DNA of 64,000 nt from RBG-13-68-16 sp050018455 (GCA_050018455.1 JBEKAA010000009.1:1-64000), one strand, 5' to 3'; counted from the stretch's first letter, positions 26,629 through 34,795 are shown. Program-made: numbers and translations. The notes: generated from the sequence alone by a model not told the origin.

Positions 26629-27492
26629 ATGCTTTCTCAATGGTTTCTCGTGGGTGCAGGGCGGTGCGGCCTGCAACTGGCGCGGGCCATGGCGGCGGCA
26701 GGCGTGCGGGTGGTCGGGATCGAGGTGCGCTCTCGCGCGGCCGGTGCCCGCGTCCGCCGGGTGTGCCCAGGAATCCCGGTGTTCGGTCCGGACGCTGCGC
26801 TGCCGCCCGCAGACGCGATCCTCGTTGCGGTCCCGGACCGTGCACTCGCCGCATGCGCTTGGGCCCTCGCGCCCCGCCTGGACCCGGCGACGAAGGTCGT
26901 TCTGCACACATCCGGGCTCTCTCCGGCCAGCATTCTGGATCCCCTGTCCCGAGGGACGCTTCGGGTCGGCTCGATCCACCCGCTGATGAGCTTTCCGTCC
27001 GCGACCGGTCCGGCAGTCGAGCTGGGCGGCGCCGTGGCGGCCATCGAGGGCCATCCCGTTGCCGTGCGCGAAGCGCGCAGCCTGGCCCGCGCGCTCGCGA
27101 TGCGGCCCGTGCACATCGCGCCGGAAGCCAAGGCGCGCTATCACGCGGCCGCGGCGATGGCCGCCAACCTGACCCACGTCCTCGTCGCGACCTCGAGAGA
27201 CCTCCTCCTCGAAGCGGGATTCTCGGAGCGGGGCGCTGCCGAGGCGCTCCGGCCTCTCGTCCGCGGCGCCGTCGAGGCCGCAGCTGGCGCTCACGGGATG
27301 GAAAAGCTGACCGGCCCCATCGCGAGAGGCGATGCCCAGGCGGTGCGAGCTCACCTGGCGGCCCTCCCCGACGATGCGGCGGCCGCCTATAGGGCGGTCG
27401 GCAGACTCGCGTTGATCGCTCTCACCTCACAACATCTGCTAAGGAAGTCGCAGATTCGGGAGATTCAGCGAGCGTTGACCGTCATACCCTAG
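26629..27492 (+). CDS. Rossmann-like / DUF2520 protein
   Basis: 287 aa, ATG, divergent from hrcA. The N-terminal Rossmann motif VGAGRCGLQLARAMAAAG at residues 7-24 binds a dinucleotide; VRRVCPGIPVF and LVAVPDRALAACAWAL follow; the C-terminal helical half (AAAMAANLTHVLVATSRDLL) is the DUF2520 dimer domain. The family resembles 6-phosphogluconate/F420-dependent dehydrogenases and often sits near pantothenate genes; the reaction is unknown. Its end contains the promoter of the following GTPase gene. Confidence 0.9.
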   Translation: MLSQWFLVGAGRCGLQLARAMAAAGVRVVGIEVRSRAAGARVRRVCPGIPVFGPDAALPPADAILVAVPDRALAACAWALAPRLDPATKVVLHTSGLSPASILDPLSRGTLRVGSIHPLMSFPSATGPAVELGGAVAAIEGHPVAVREARSLARALAMRPVHIAPEAKARYHAAAAMAANLTHVLVATSRDLLLEAGFSERGAAEALRPLVRGAVEAAAGAHGMEKLTGPIARGDAQAVRAHLAALPDDAAAAYRAVGRLALIALTSQHLLRKSQIREIQRALTVIP

Positions 27493-27503
27493 TGTGCTAG
27501 CTT
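27475..27503 (+). promoter_or_regulatory. Promoter of the MglA-type GTPase gene
   Basis: -35 TTGACC (27475-27480), 17-bp spacer, -10 TAGCTT (27498-27503), overlapping the 3' end of the DUF2520 gene. The predicted start is near 27510, giving a ~28-nt leader. Confidence 0.6.
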
Positions 27504-27537
27504 CGGTCCGCTGGCGTAGTTCTGGGGGCGTGCAGCA

Positions 27538-28872
27538 ATGGTGTTTTTCAACTGGGCCACGATGCAGATGGCGGCCAAGATCGTGTATTACGGTCCTGGT
27601 CTGTGCGGGAAGACTACAAACCTCTCGTACATCTACGCCAAGACAGCCCCCGGGTCGCGCGGCGAGATGGTTTCGCTGGAGACAGAAACGGACCGAACGC
27701 TTTTTTTTGATCTCCTTCCCCTCGAAGTGGGAAAGGTAGGCGGTTTCAGGACCCGGCTCCAGCTGTACACCGTGCCCGGCCAGGTCTTCTACAACACCAC
27801 CCGCAAGCTCGTGCTCAAGGGCGTCGATGGGATGGTGTTCGTGGCGGACTCTCAGCGCCCGATGGCCGAAGCCAACATCGAGAGCCTCCAGAACCTCGAG
27901 GAGAACCTCCTCGAGCTCGGTCTCTCCCTCGAAAACGTCCCCCTGGTCATGCAGTACAACAAGCGGGACCTCAAGAACATCCTGACGGTGGACGAGCTCA
28001 GCGACCGAATCAACCCGGAAGGCTGTTGGGACTGTTTCGAGTCGGTGGCCGTCGACGGAACCGGAGTGTTCGAGACCCTCAAGGCGATCACGAAGCTCAC
28101 ACTTCGGTCGCTCCGGCGCCGGATGGTCAACCCGGAGGCCGTTGCGGCGGCGGCACCGCCGCCCACGCCGCCGAACGGTGAGGCCGGGGCAGGGCGGGCG
28201 CACATCGCGTTCAGCCCGGCCGCGCTCGCCGCCGCGGCCGCCGAAGGGCTGGGGACACCCGCGTCGGCGCCGGCCACGCGCGCCCCCGAGGCACCCATCG
28301 AACCGCCGCCGGAGCCTGTGCACGAGTCCGCTCCGCCCCCACCCACGGTGCCGGCGCCCGAGCCGGTTTTGTTCGCTTCGGCCCCCGTCCCCGAGCCTCC
28401 GCCCGTGAGCCCGGATGCGACCACCGTCGAGCTCCCCGCTGCCGAGGAGGCCGAGGAGACCCCGGTGGAATTCGCCACTTCGGCCGAGCCGGAGCCGGAG
28501 AAGGTGGTTGAAACCGAGATCCGGCACGTCAAGGTCTCGTCCTCCCTCGATATCCTTGCCGAGCTCGAAACCCTGCGAAAGTCGAGTACGTTCCAGCCAG
28601 AACCGAGGCCAGGCCGACAGAGCGCTCCGTCTCTGGACCTCGACGCCCTCCTCCAGGGCTCCGTCAACTCCAGGCGGGAGGTCAAGCGCCGCGTCGAGGA
28701 GAAGGTCGGCACCGCCCTCGGCCTTGCCCGCCGCTGCCTGGTGAACATCCAACTGGTCGACGACGACGGCAAGACCCTGACGGACGTCGCCCCGGTGGAG
28801 GTCGAGCTCAAGCGCGGGGAGCGCGTGCGCCACCTGGCCCTCACGCTCGTCGTCAACCTCAAGGGCGAATGA
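27538..28872 (+). CDS. mglA: MglA-type small GTPase with long C-terminal extension
   Basis: 444 aa. Residues 1-195 are a canonical MglA Ras-like domain: IVYYGPGLCGKTTNL (P-loop at 20-27), the intrinsic-finger region with TVPGQVFYNTT (77-87) and NKRD (140-143). MglA sets cell polarity in myxobacteria, and relatives occur widely in polar or gliding bacteria. Unlike classical 195-aa MglA it continues into a Pro/Ala/Glu linker (about 200-310) and a conserved-looking domain (about 325-444) with SSLDILAELETLRK and VEVELKRGERVRHLAL. Function of the extension is unknown. It overlaps the next gene by 4 bp. Confidence 0.93.
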   Translation: MVFFNWATMQMAAKIVYYGPGLCGKTTNLSYIYAKTAPGSRGEMVSLETETDRTLFFDLLPLEVGKVGGFRTRLQLYTVPGQVFYNTTRKLVLKGVDGMVFVADSQRPMAEANIESLQNLEENLLELGLSLENVPLVMQYNKRDLKNILTVDELSDRINPEGCWDCFESVAVDGTGVFETLKAITKLTLRSLRRRMVNPEAVAAAAPPPTPPNGEAGAGRAHIAFSPAALAAAAAEGLGTPASAPATRAPEAPIEPPPEPVHESAPPPPTVPAPEPVLFASAPVPEPPPVSPDATTVELPAAEEAEETPVEFATSAEPEPEKVVETEIRHVKVSSSLDILAELETLRKSSTFQPEPRPGRQSAPSLDLDALLQGSVNSRREVKRRVEEKVGTALGLARRCLVNIQLVDDDGKTLTDVAPVEVELKRGERVRHLALTLVVNLKGE

Positions 28873-30455
28873 CGCGGCTCACTCTTACGGTCGGGATGGT
28901 GGCGGCGATGCTCGTGGCGTGCCGTACCGGCGCGCCCCCGCAGCCCAAAGCCCTCCCTCCGCGCGCCGAAGCCGGCGCCCAGACGACCACTCATCTCGCC
29001 ACGGCGACCCCTGACCCGCACGACGAGGTCGAGGCGCTGCTCACCGCTGCTCAGGACGCCGTGACCCAGGGCGACACCTCCTCCTTCCACGACTGCGAGG
29101 CGGCGGTCTTCCAGATCCTCGATCGGGCGCCGGAGCTGGGAGTCGGCGCAGGCGACTGCCCCACCTACCGGGACGATGTGGTGGATGAGCTCGTGCGGCT
29201 TGCGGATCAGGCTGAGGAAGACGAGGAAGGAACGGAGGAACCGCCGCCGGAGCCGCAGCCGGTGCCGCAGGAGCACGTCGCCGAACTGCGGGAGAAGGCC
29301 AGCCTCGAGAAATACGACCTTCCGGTTCTGGTCAACGGCGAGGTAACGTCGCTCATCGACTTCTACACGGGACGGTACCGGGAGCGCCTCATTGCCGCCC
29401 TCGAGCGAGCGTCCCGCTACCTGCCGTTCATTCGCACCGAGCTCAAGCAGGCGAACCTTCCCCAGGACCTGGCGTGGCTCCCGCTGGTCGAGAGCGCTTT
29501 CAATCCCCACGCCCGCTCACGCGCCAAAGCCCAGGGGTTGTGGCAATTCATGGCGGGCACGGCTCGTCTGTATGACCTCCGAAGCGACTCCCTGGTTGAC
29601 GAGCGCAACGACCCCTTCCTCGCCACCCACGCGGCGGTCCGCCACCTTTCCGACCTGCACGGAATGTTCGGCTCCTGGGAGCTCGCGCTCGCGGCCTACA
29701 ACTGCGGCGCCGGCAACATTCAGCGTGCGCTGCGCCGCTCGAAGGGAAACACGGATTTCTGGACGTTGCGTCGCTACCTTCGGCGCGAGACCAGGAACTA
29801 CGTCCCTGCCCTTTGGGCGGTCGTGGTCGTCACCAAGGATCCGGCCGCCTATGGGCTGCCTCAATTCGAGGAAAAGCCGGTGTGCCTCGCCCGTGTGCCT
29901 GTCAAAGGCGCCCTCGATCTCGAGGTGCTGGCCGAACGCGCCGGTTTCGACACCGAGGAGTTGGCGAGCCTGAACCCCGCCCTCACGCGCCGCCTCACGC
30001 CGGCCAACGCCAGCTATCAACTCGCCGTCCCCTGCGGGCGCGAGCCCCACGTCGCCGAGGTGATCGCCGCGATCCCCCGGTCCGAACGGGTGCGGCAGTT
30101 CCTCCATGTCGTCAAGAAAGGCGACACGCCAGGGACGATCGCGCGCAGGTACGGATCGACCGCGGACGCGATCCTCGCGGCCAACGGGATCAAGAACGCG
30201 CGCTCTCTCAGGATCGGGCAGACACTGATCGTCCCGCGCGGCCCCGCCCAGCTGTCGGAGCATCGCAAAGCGGCCGCTGTGTCTCCCTCACCAAGGGACC
30301 CTGCGTCGGCACAAGAGAAATACGTGGTTCGCCAGGGCGACACCCTGTTCAAGATTGCCCGACGGTTTGGCACGTCCACCGAGGAGATCCAGAAGCGGAA
30401 CAACCTGCCGGATACGACAATCCGGCCCGGCGACGTTCTCGTCCTCTCCCGCTGA
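28869..30455 (+). CDS. LysM lytic transglycosylase (MltD-like) lipoprotein
   Basis: 528 aa, ATGA overlap with the GTPase gene. Cleaves peptidoglycan to 1,6-anhydromuropeptides. Lipobox Cys near residue 18 (MLVAC); acidic low-complexity region; SLT domain about 190-330 with the catalytic Glu in LPLVESAFNPHA (about 208), GLWQFM and AAYNCGAGNI; two LysM motifs at about 412-460 (VVKKGDTPGTIARRYG) and 484-528 (VVRQGDTLFKIARRFG). Length and order match MltD. Coupling to MglA suggests a link between polarity and wall remodelling (inference). Confidence 0.93.
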   Translation: MTRLTLTVGMVAAMLVACRTGAPPQPKALPPRAEAGAQTTTHLATATPDPHDEVEALLTAAQDAVTQGDTSSFHDCEAAVFQILDRAPELGVGAGDCPTYRDDVVDELVRLADQAEEDEEGTEEPPPEPQPVPQEHVAELREKASLEKYDLPVLVNGEVTSLIDFYTGRYRERLIAALERASRYLPFIRTELKQANLPQDLAWLPLVESAFNPHARSRAKAQGLWQFMAGTARLYDLRSDSLVDERNDPFLATHAAVRHLSDLHGMFGSWELALAAYNCGAGNIQRALRRSKGNTDFWTLRRYLRRETRNYVPALWAVVVVTKDPAAYGLPQFEEKPVCLARVPVKGALDLEVLAERAGFDTEELASLNPALTRRLTPANASYQLAVPCGREPHVAEVIAAIPRSERVRQFLHVVKKGDTPGTIARRYGSTADAILAANGIKNARSLRIGQTLIVPRGPAQLSEHRKAAAVSPSPRDPASAQEKYVVRQGDTLFKIARRFGTSTEEIQKRNNLPDTTIRPGDVLVLSR

Positions 30456-30509
30456 CGGAACGACGCCGGAGTCAAAGCAGCCGACAGGCCTCCCCCACCC
30501 GCCCTCCCA

Positions 30510-30757
30510 GCTGACAGCTCTAAGCTCACAGTTCACAGTTGACAGTTGACAGTTGACAGTCAGAAGCCAACAGCCAACAGCGTCCCTCCCAGGCGTGGCC
30601 CTTCTTGGGTGGGATGGGGAGCTGTGAGCTGTCGGCCGGTGAGTGGGCGGGGGAGAGCTATGGGCTGTCGTCAAGGGGGAGCTGTGAGCTGGGAGGGTGG
30701 GTGGGGGAGAACTGTCAACTGTCAACTGTCAGCTGTTGGCTGTTGGCTGTCAGCTTC
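30510..30757. repeat. Large 7-nt word array with TTGACAG and CCAACAG units
   Basis: Left block: ctcacag, ttcacag, ttgacag (x3), tcagaag, ccaacag (x2), ending near 30590. Middle: GAGCTGT/GAGCTGG words. Right block (30709-30755): ctgtcaa units then ctgttgg units, the complements of the left words. The word order is the same, not reversed, in the two blocks, so they cannot fold as one simple hairpin. The right block reads into and provides the stop codon of the minus-strand gene ending at 30750. No gene lies in 30456-30749. Confidence 0.85.
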
Positions 30758-31244
30758 GCAGGGCGCGGATGAGCATCCACCCCCCGGCGACGACGAGGAG
30801 CGCGGGCCACCACGTGCGCACCGCCACCATGACCTCGGGAGGGATCAGGGCGAAGTGCCGGTAGTAGCGGGCACCCCCAACGGCCAACAGGACGACTCCC
30901 GGCACCAGAGGCCACCAGTGGCTGCGGAGCTTGAGCAGGAGCGCGAGGAGCCAGATCCCGATGAAGCCCGCGCCGAGGCCGAGCAGGATCCAGGCCCCAT
31001 TCGACAGCCCTCCGACGCCGCGGTCGCCCAGCAGCATGCCGGACCCGAGGCCGAGAAGAATCATCCCGCCCACCAGCGCGCCGTACGACGACCCCACGAT
31101 CGCGAGGAGCGCCAGCCCGACCCCGAGCCCGAGGAGCCACGCGGGCGCCGTGTCCATTAGCGCGAAGCGGGTCACCATCAGCACCCCACCTACGACGACG
31201 AGCATGACTCCGAACCCCAGGTTCGACCGACGCGCACGGGCCAT
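30750..31244 (-). CDS. Small hydrophobic membrane protein
   Basis: 164 aa, ATG after GGGAGGA. At least six hydrophobic segments, beginning GFGVMLVVVGGVLMVTRF and ending WWPALLVVAGGWMLI. The pattern of short paired helices resembles LiaF-TM/DUF5668-type proteins, but no diagnostic motif is visible and function is unknown. The final Ser and TGA come from the word array to its left, so the C-terminus may have been altered. Confidence 0.7.
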   Translation of the reverse strand: MARARRSNLGFGVMLVVVGGVLMVTRFALMDTAPAWLLGLGVGLALLAIVGSSYGALVGGMILLGLGSGMLLGDRGVGGLSNGAWILLGLGAGFIGIWLLALLLKLRSHWWPLVPGVVLLAVGGARYYRHFALIPPEVMVAVRTWWPALLVVAGGWMLIRALRS

Positions 31245-31387
31245 GGGTCCTCCCTTTCAGGCCGACCGCCCACCCGCTGCCCCTGGGGGTTGACGTCGGC
31301 CCGACCTCCGTCTGAACCGCACCGAGAGCTTAGCAAACCGGCTCGCGCGGCGCCGCGTGGGAGACCGCGGTCAGTGATCCGAGGGGA

Positions 31388-31530
31388 CGGGCAGAGGAGC
31401 AGAGGGGCTGAGGAGCAGAGGAGCGACGAGGGCGAAGAGGGGAGAAGGTAGAGGGTAGACGGTAGAGGGAAGACAAGGCGCAGGCCTTGTCGTGGGTCTT
31501 TCCTCTCCCGTCTTCCCTCTTCCCTTTCCG
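31388..31530. repeat. 8-nt then 7-nt word array with inverted partner
   Basis: Octamers gggcagag, gagcagag, gggctgag, gagcagag, then heptamers ggtagag, ggtagac, ggtagag, ggaagac (31446-31473), a CAAGGCGCAGGCCTTG palindrome (31474-31489), and the opposite-strand words TTTCCTCTCCCGTCTTCCC to about 31530. The words and their order nearly repeat those of 2853-2957. No gene is seen between 31245 and 31712; the rest holds a TGTAGCC/GGCTACA hairpin (31623-31639) and the 22-bp repeat. Confidence 0.85.
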
Positions 31531-31669
31531 AGTCGACCAAGGGCAGGGCCTCGAATTACGGCGTGTAGCCGCGCCGCCGCCGTTGGGCCTATCGCAAGGC
31601 GCGGGAACGGCCCGCACCGGAGTGTAGCCGGAGGCTACATGAGGATGCGAGGCCGCGATCCGCAACGCA

Positions 31670-31691
31670 GCGAGAGGTCCGACGCCGGCGG
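31670..31691. repeat. 22-bp dispersed repeat, copy 2
   Basis: Identical to 20310-20331. This copy ends 21 bp beyond the stop codon of the small minus-strand gene at 31713, so both copies lie just downstream of a gene, in the same orientation. Confidence 0.7.
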
Positions 31692-31712
31692 CGCCCGGAC
31701 TGGGGTCCCAGC

Positions 31713-31823
31713 TCAGAAGAGGCGGAGGAACCTCACCAGGAGCAACCCCAGCAACGCGATGAGGTAGAACCTCAGGAAGAACAAGGCCGCCTTGACCATG
31801 GGAGTCATCTGGACGCGGGGCAT
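31713..31823 (-). CDS. Small 36-residue membrane protein
   Basis: ATG at 31821-31823, TGA at 31713. The peptide MPRVQMTPMVKAALFF continues into a single hydrophobic helix (LRFYLIALLGLLLVRF) with basic ends. It starts 9 bp after the MgtE_N/CBS gene; GGAAGGAG spans that gene's end and could serve translation. Likely a small membrane subunit of the transporter unit or a chance frame; the hydrophobic design and tight spacing favour a real gene. Confidence 0.5.
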   Translation of the reverse strand: MPRVQMTPMVKAALFFLRFYLIALLGLLLVRFLRLF

Positions 31824-31832
31824 GGCAGTCGC

Positions 31833-33128
31833 CTACTCCTTCCGGGTTGTCGTGCCCGCCATGATCTCGTTGTAGCGGATCACGCCGAGCATGCGGTCCT
31901 GGGCATCGACGATGGGGATCATCCTGTAGTGGTACTTGGCGAAAAGCTCGGCGAGGTCGTCCTGGAGATCTCCCTCCTCCGCCGACACCACCGGGAAGGT
32001 CATGATCTCCGACACCAGTGCATCATCGGCGGCGAGCACGAGCTCCCGCAGGTCCACGATCCCCACCAGGGTCCTGCCGTCGCTGTTGACAACGTAGACG
32101 TAGGAGATGGTGTCCGGATCCCTCCCCGAGCGCCGGATCTGCTCGAGCAGGGGGCCGACCTTCATGTCCGGAGGGACGGAGACGAACTCGGAGGACATCA
32201 ACGCACCTGCCGTCGCCTCGCGTTGGGAGAGAACCGCTCTGATCTTGGCTGCGTCTTCAGCGGAGAGCAACTCCATCAGCTCGGTCACGTCGTCGTGCGG
32301 CAGCACCGAAAACAGATTCGCCAGTTGCGGGATGCTCATCTCCGACAGGATCATCCGCGCGCGCTCCTTGCGCAGATCGGCGATGAGCTGGCGCTGGGCG
32401 CGCGGCTCGGCCTCGAGCAGCGTCTCGGCGGCCTTTTCCGAATCCAACGCGGAGAACAGGGCCTGCTGCTCCTCGCCCTGAAGCTCTTCGAGGGCATCCG
32501 CCAGGTCCTCGCTGGGCAGCTCGAGCATCTGTTTCCTCGTCACCGAGAGCGAGACCTTGTCGGTGGCGACGGCGTCCTCCACCGAGAGCGGCTGTACGTA
32601 CTTCCAGGAGATGAACTCGTCCTTGATCAGCCGGAGCCCTCCGAGGCCCCAGCGACGCAGGATGCCGTTGAAAGAGGTGTCCACGTGGACGAGCAGCAGC
32701 CGGCCCTTCGCTTCGAGCAGGTGGACGTCGTTGACCACCTCGGTTCGCCGCCCGTCCGTGTCGAGGACGGTACGCCCCATGAGGTGCGCGTCCACGAGCA
32801 TCCAGCCGGGCTGGTCCACGAACGGCGGGTAGACCTCGCCGGAATCGGGCGGCTTTACGAAGATCGCGTCATCTTCGATCTTGACGACCCTGTCCCACGG
32901 GACGAACTGGGTCGGCTTCCCCCAGCCAAACTCCAGGTAGAGACCGACTGCCTCAGGGTATGGCTCCTTGAGCGCGAAAACGAGATCCGAGAGCCTGCCG
33001 ATCCGGTCCTTGATCTTGCCCGCGCACACCGGGCGCCTGAGCAGCTTGGAAAAGTACAGGAAGCGGAAGCTCCCGAGCCCGGGCGGCAGGTCGGGAACCC
33101 TTGGCGCTTGAATGGGGGGTGCTCCCAT
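31833..33128 (-). CDS. PRC-barrel / MgtE_N / CBS-pair protein without transporter domain
   Basis: 431 aa, ATG. Residues about 35-110 look like a PRC-barrel (VPWDRVVKIEDDAIFVKPP); 195-310 match the MgtE intracellular N-domain (LPSEDLADALEEL, LPHDDVTELMELL); 315-425 contain two CBS motifs (TISYVYVVNSDGRTLVGIVDL and KYHYRMIPIVDAQDRMLGVI). The membrane channel of MgtE is absent. In MgtE these domains sense Mg2+; here the gene follows an NRAMP-type transporter by 9 bp, so it probably gates or regulates that transporter (inference). Confidence 0.88.
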   Translation of the reverse strand: MGAPPIQAPRVPDLPPGLGSFRFLYFSKLLRRPVCAGKIKDRIGRLSDLVFALKEPYPEAVGLYLEFGWGKPTQFVPWDRVVKIEDDAIFVKPPDSGEVYPPFVDQPGWMLVDAHLMGRTVLDTDGRRTEVVNDVHLLEAKGRLLLVHVDTSFNGILRRWGLGGLRLIKDEFISWKYVQPLSVEDAVATDKVSLSVTRKQMLELPSEDLADALEELQGEEQQALFSALDSEKAAETLLEAEPRAQRQLIADLRKERARMILSEMSIPQLANLFSVLPHDDVTELMELLSAEDAAKIRAVLSQREATAGALMSSEFVSVPPDMKVGPLLEQIRRSGRDPDTISYVYVVNSDGRTLVGIVDLRELVLAADDALVSEIMTFPVVSAEEGDLQDDLAELFAKYHYRMIPIVDAQDRMLGVIRYNEIMAGTTTRKE

Positions 33129-33137
33129 CTTCTCCTC

Positions 33138-34454
33138 CTATTGACTCGCGCCCAACCAGCTGGGGAACAGTGTGCTGATTGCGAACAGCGTGGACATCAC
33201 GGTTACGAAGGCCACGATGCTCCAGTTCGCGATGTTCTCCCATCGGGTGTTGACGTACTTACCGACGAACGCCGGGTCGTTCAGGATCAGGATCAGGAAG
33301 ACCAGCGCCGATGGGAGCAGCGTCACGGCAACGACCTGCACGAACATCGTGATCGCGATCAGAGGCGCGCCCGGGATCAGCACGATCGCCCCGGCGCCCA
33401 GCAGCATGGTCAGGTGCACCGCATAGAACCACGGTGCTTCCTTGACGCTCTTGTTGAGCGAGTGCGCCCACCCGAACACCTCGCCTACCGCCCACGAGGT
33501 GGAGAGCGAAATGCACAGCGCCCCGAGGAACCCCGCGTCGAACAGCCCGATCGCGAACAGTTTCCTTGCGATCGCGCCGTACCCGCCGAGCAGGGGCACG
33601 AGACCCTCCGCCGTCTGCGCGGCGTCCTCGATGGCGATCGGGGGGTGGTGATAGAAGAAGGCGGCGCCGGTCGTGATGATGATGAAGCCGGCCACCAGGC
33701 AGGTGACCAACGATCCGACGAGCGTGTCGATCTTGCCGTACTTGACGTCGTGCAGGTCGAGGCCCTTGTCCACGACCGAGCTCTGCTGGAAGAAGATCTG
33801 CCAGGGCGTGATGGTGGTCCCGATGTTGGCGAGGATGATGAACAGCAACTCCCCCGTGAACCCTCCCGGGAACGAAGGGATCAGCAGACCGTGAAAGACG
33901 CCGCCCCAGCCCGGCACCGTGGGCGACCTCATCGCCCAGAACGCCGCCGGCACGTACACCAGGTTGAACGCACAGAAGAACAAGGTGATCTTCTCGAACG
34001 TCCAGTACTGGCCGGTCATGGAGACGGCTACCAGGATCGCGGTGACGGCAAGGTACGTGATCCAGGGGGGCACGCCCATCAGGTTCATCGCCGCGGTCAT
34101 TCCGATGTACTCCGTGATGAGCGTGAGGAAGTTGACGACTGCGAGGTCCGCCAGGGAGAACCATCCCCAGAACTTCCCGAACCCTTCGAAGATCGCCTCG
34201 GCGTGGCCGCGCTTTGTGACGGCGCCGAGCCGGACCGTCATCTCCTGGATGTAGTACGCCATCGGAACCAGAGGAAAGAGAATCCAGAGCAGCGAGAAGC
34301 CGTACTTCGACCCGGTTACCGCGTAGGTCGAGATCCCGCCCGCGTCGTTGTCGGCCACCATGGTGATGAGGCCCGGCCCGAGGACGGCGAAGAAGATCAG
34401 CAGCCGGCGGCGGAACCGGTTGGCGACGTGGAAGCTCTTGGAGAGCCAGTACAC
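33138..34454 (-). CDS. NRAMP-family divalent-metal transporter, likely NRMT (Mg2+) type
   Basis: 438 aa, GTG start, 11 or so membrane spans. The TM1 site reads VADNDAGGISTY instead of DPGN, and TM6 reads GTTITPWQIFFQQSS where Mn/Fe transporters have an MPH motif. Loss of the Met ligand and a more polar site are features described for NRAMP-related magnesium transporters. With an MgtE_N/CBS partner as the next gene, Mg2+ import is the best guess; Mn2+ remains possible. A 305-nt leader precedes it. Confidence 0.88.
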   Translation of the reverse strand: MYWLSKSFHVANRFRRRLLIFFAVLGPGLITMVADNDAGGISTYAVTGSKYGFSLLWILFPLVPMAYYIQEMTVRLGAVTKRGHAEAIFEGFGKFWGWFSLADLAVVNFLTLITEYIGMTAAMNLMGVPPWITYLAVTAILVAVSMTGQYWTFEKITLFFCAFNLVYVPAAFWAMRSPTVPGWGGVFHGLLIPSFPGGFTGELLFIILANIGTTITPWQIFFQQSSVVDKGLDLHDVKYGKIDTLVGSLVTCLVAGFIIITTGAAFFYHHPPIAIEDAAQTAEGLVPLLGGYGAIARKLFAIGLFDAGFLGALCISLSTSWAVGEVFGWAHSLNKSVKEAPWFYAVHLTMLLGAGAIVLIPGAPLIAITMFVQVVAVTLLPSALVFLILILNDPAFVGKYVNTRWENIANWSIVAFVTVMSTLFAISTLFPSWLGASQ

Positions 34455-34764
34455 GCGAGGCTCCCCTCAGCCCGTCCGGCCCGACGCGAGGCGGCCGCAA
34501 CCGGCACCGTCCGGCCGGGGAAAATCAGCATTCTGGTTTGCGAACCGGTGATGCATGGCACGACTCCGTTTCCCCGTGAGGGGCCAGGGGCCGGAGGCGC
34601 GCGGCGGGAGTCTCAGATCCCGGGTGCGTGCGTGTCGGCCGGTCGGCAGACCCCTCGGCAGTGATCGCTCTCCCGACTTGGCGGTTCCATCTGTCCTTTC
34701 CTCTCCTGTCCGCGCGCGGCACGCCATGGCGCCTCGCCGGGGCAGGAAAAACAAAGCGATTGGT
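34455..34764 (-). promoter_or_regulatory. Long structured leader of the NRAMP gene
   Basis: The predicted transcript has about 305 nt before the GTG. It includes CGGGAGAGCGATC pairing with GAGACTCCCG across about 75 nt, several GC-rich stems, and 7-nt words (GGGGCCA, GGGGCCG read on plus at about 34578-34600). The sequence does not match M-box or yybP-ykoY consensus by eye. No protein gene is seen in the 441-bp gap 34455-34895. A metal-responsive RNA is possible but unproven. Confidence 0.35.
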
Positions 34765-34765
34765 T

Positions 34766-34795
34766 CTTGTAGACCAGGTTCGTACCGGTTGTCAA
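34766..34795 (-). promoter_or_regulatory. Promoter of the NRAMP-MgtE_N unit
   Basis: -35 TTGACA (34795-34790), 18-bp spacer, -10 TACAAG (34771-34766) on the minus strand. Confidence 0.6.

Noticed and set aside
31929..34664. Very long open frame on the plus strand opposite the NRAMP and MgtE_N/CBS genes
   Set aside because: Antisense frame of high-GC coding DNA; its translation is Arg/His/Asp-rich low-complexity with no domain, while the minus-strand genes have clear families.
34561..34700. Glycine or M-box riboswitch upstream of the NRAMP gene
   Set aside because: GGGAGAG and GCCGAGGGG fragments look similar to a glycine aptamer, but the 3' CTCTCAGG-AAAAGGAC part and M-box core are missing.
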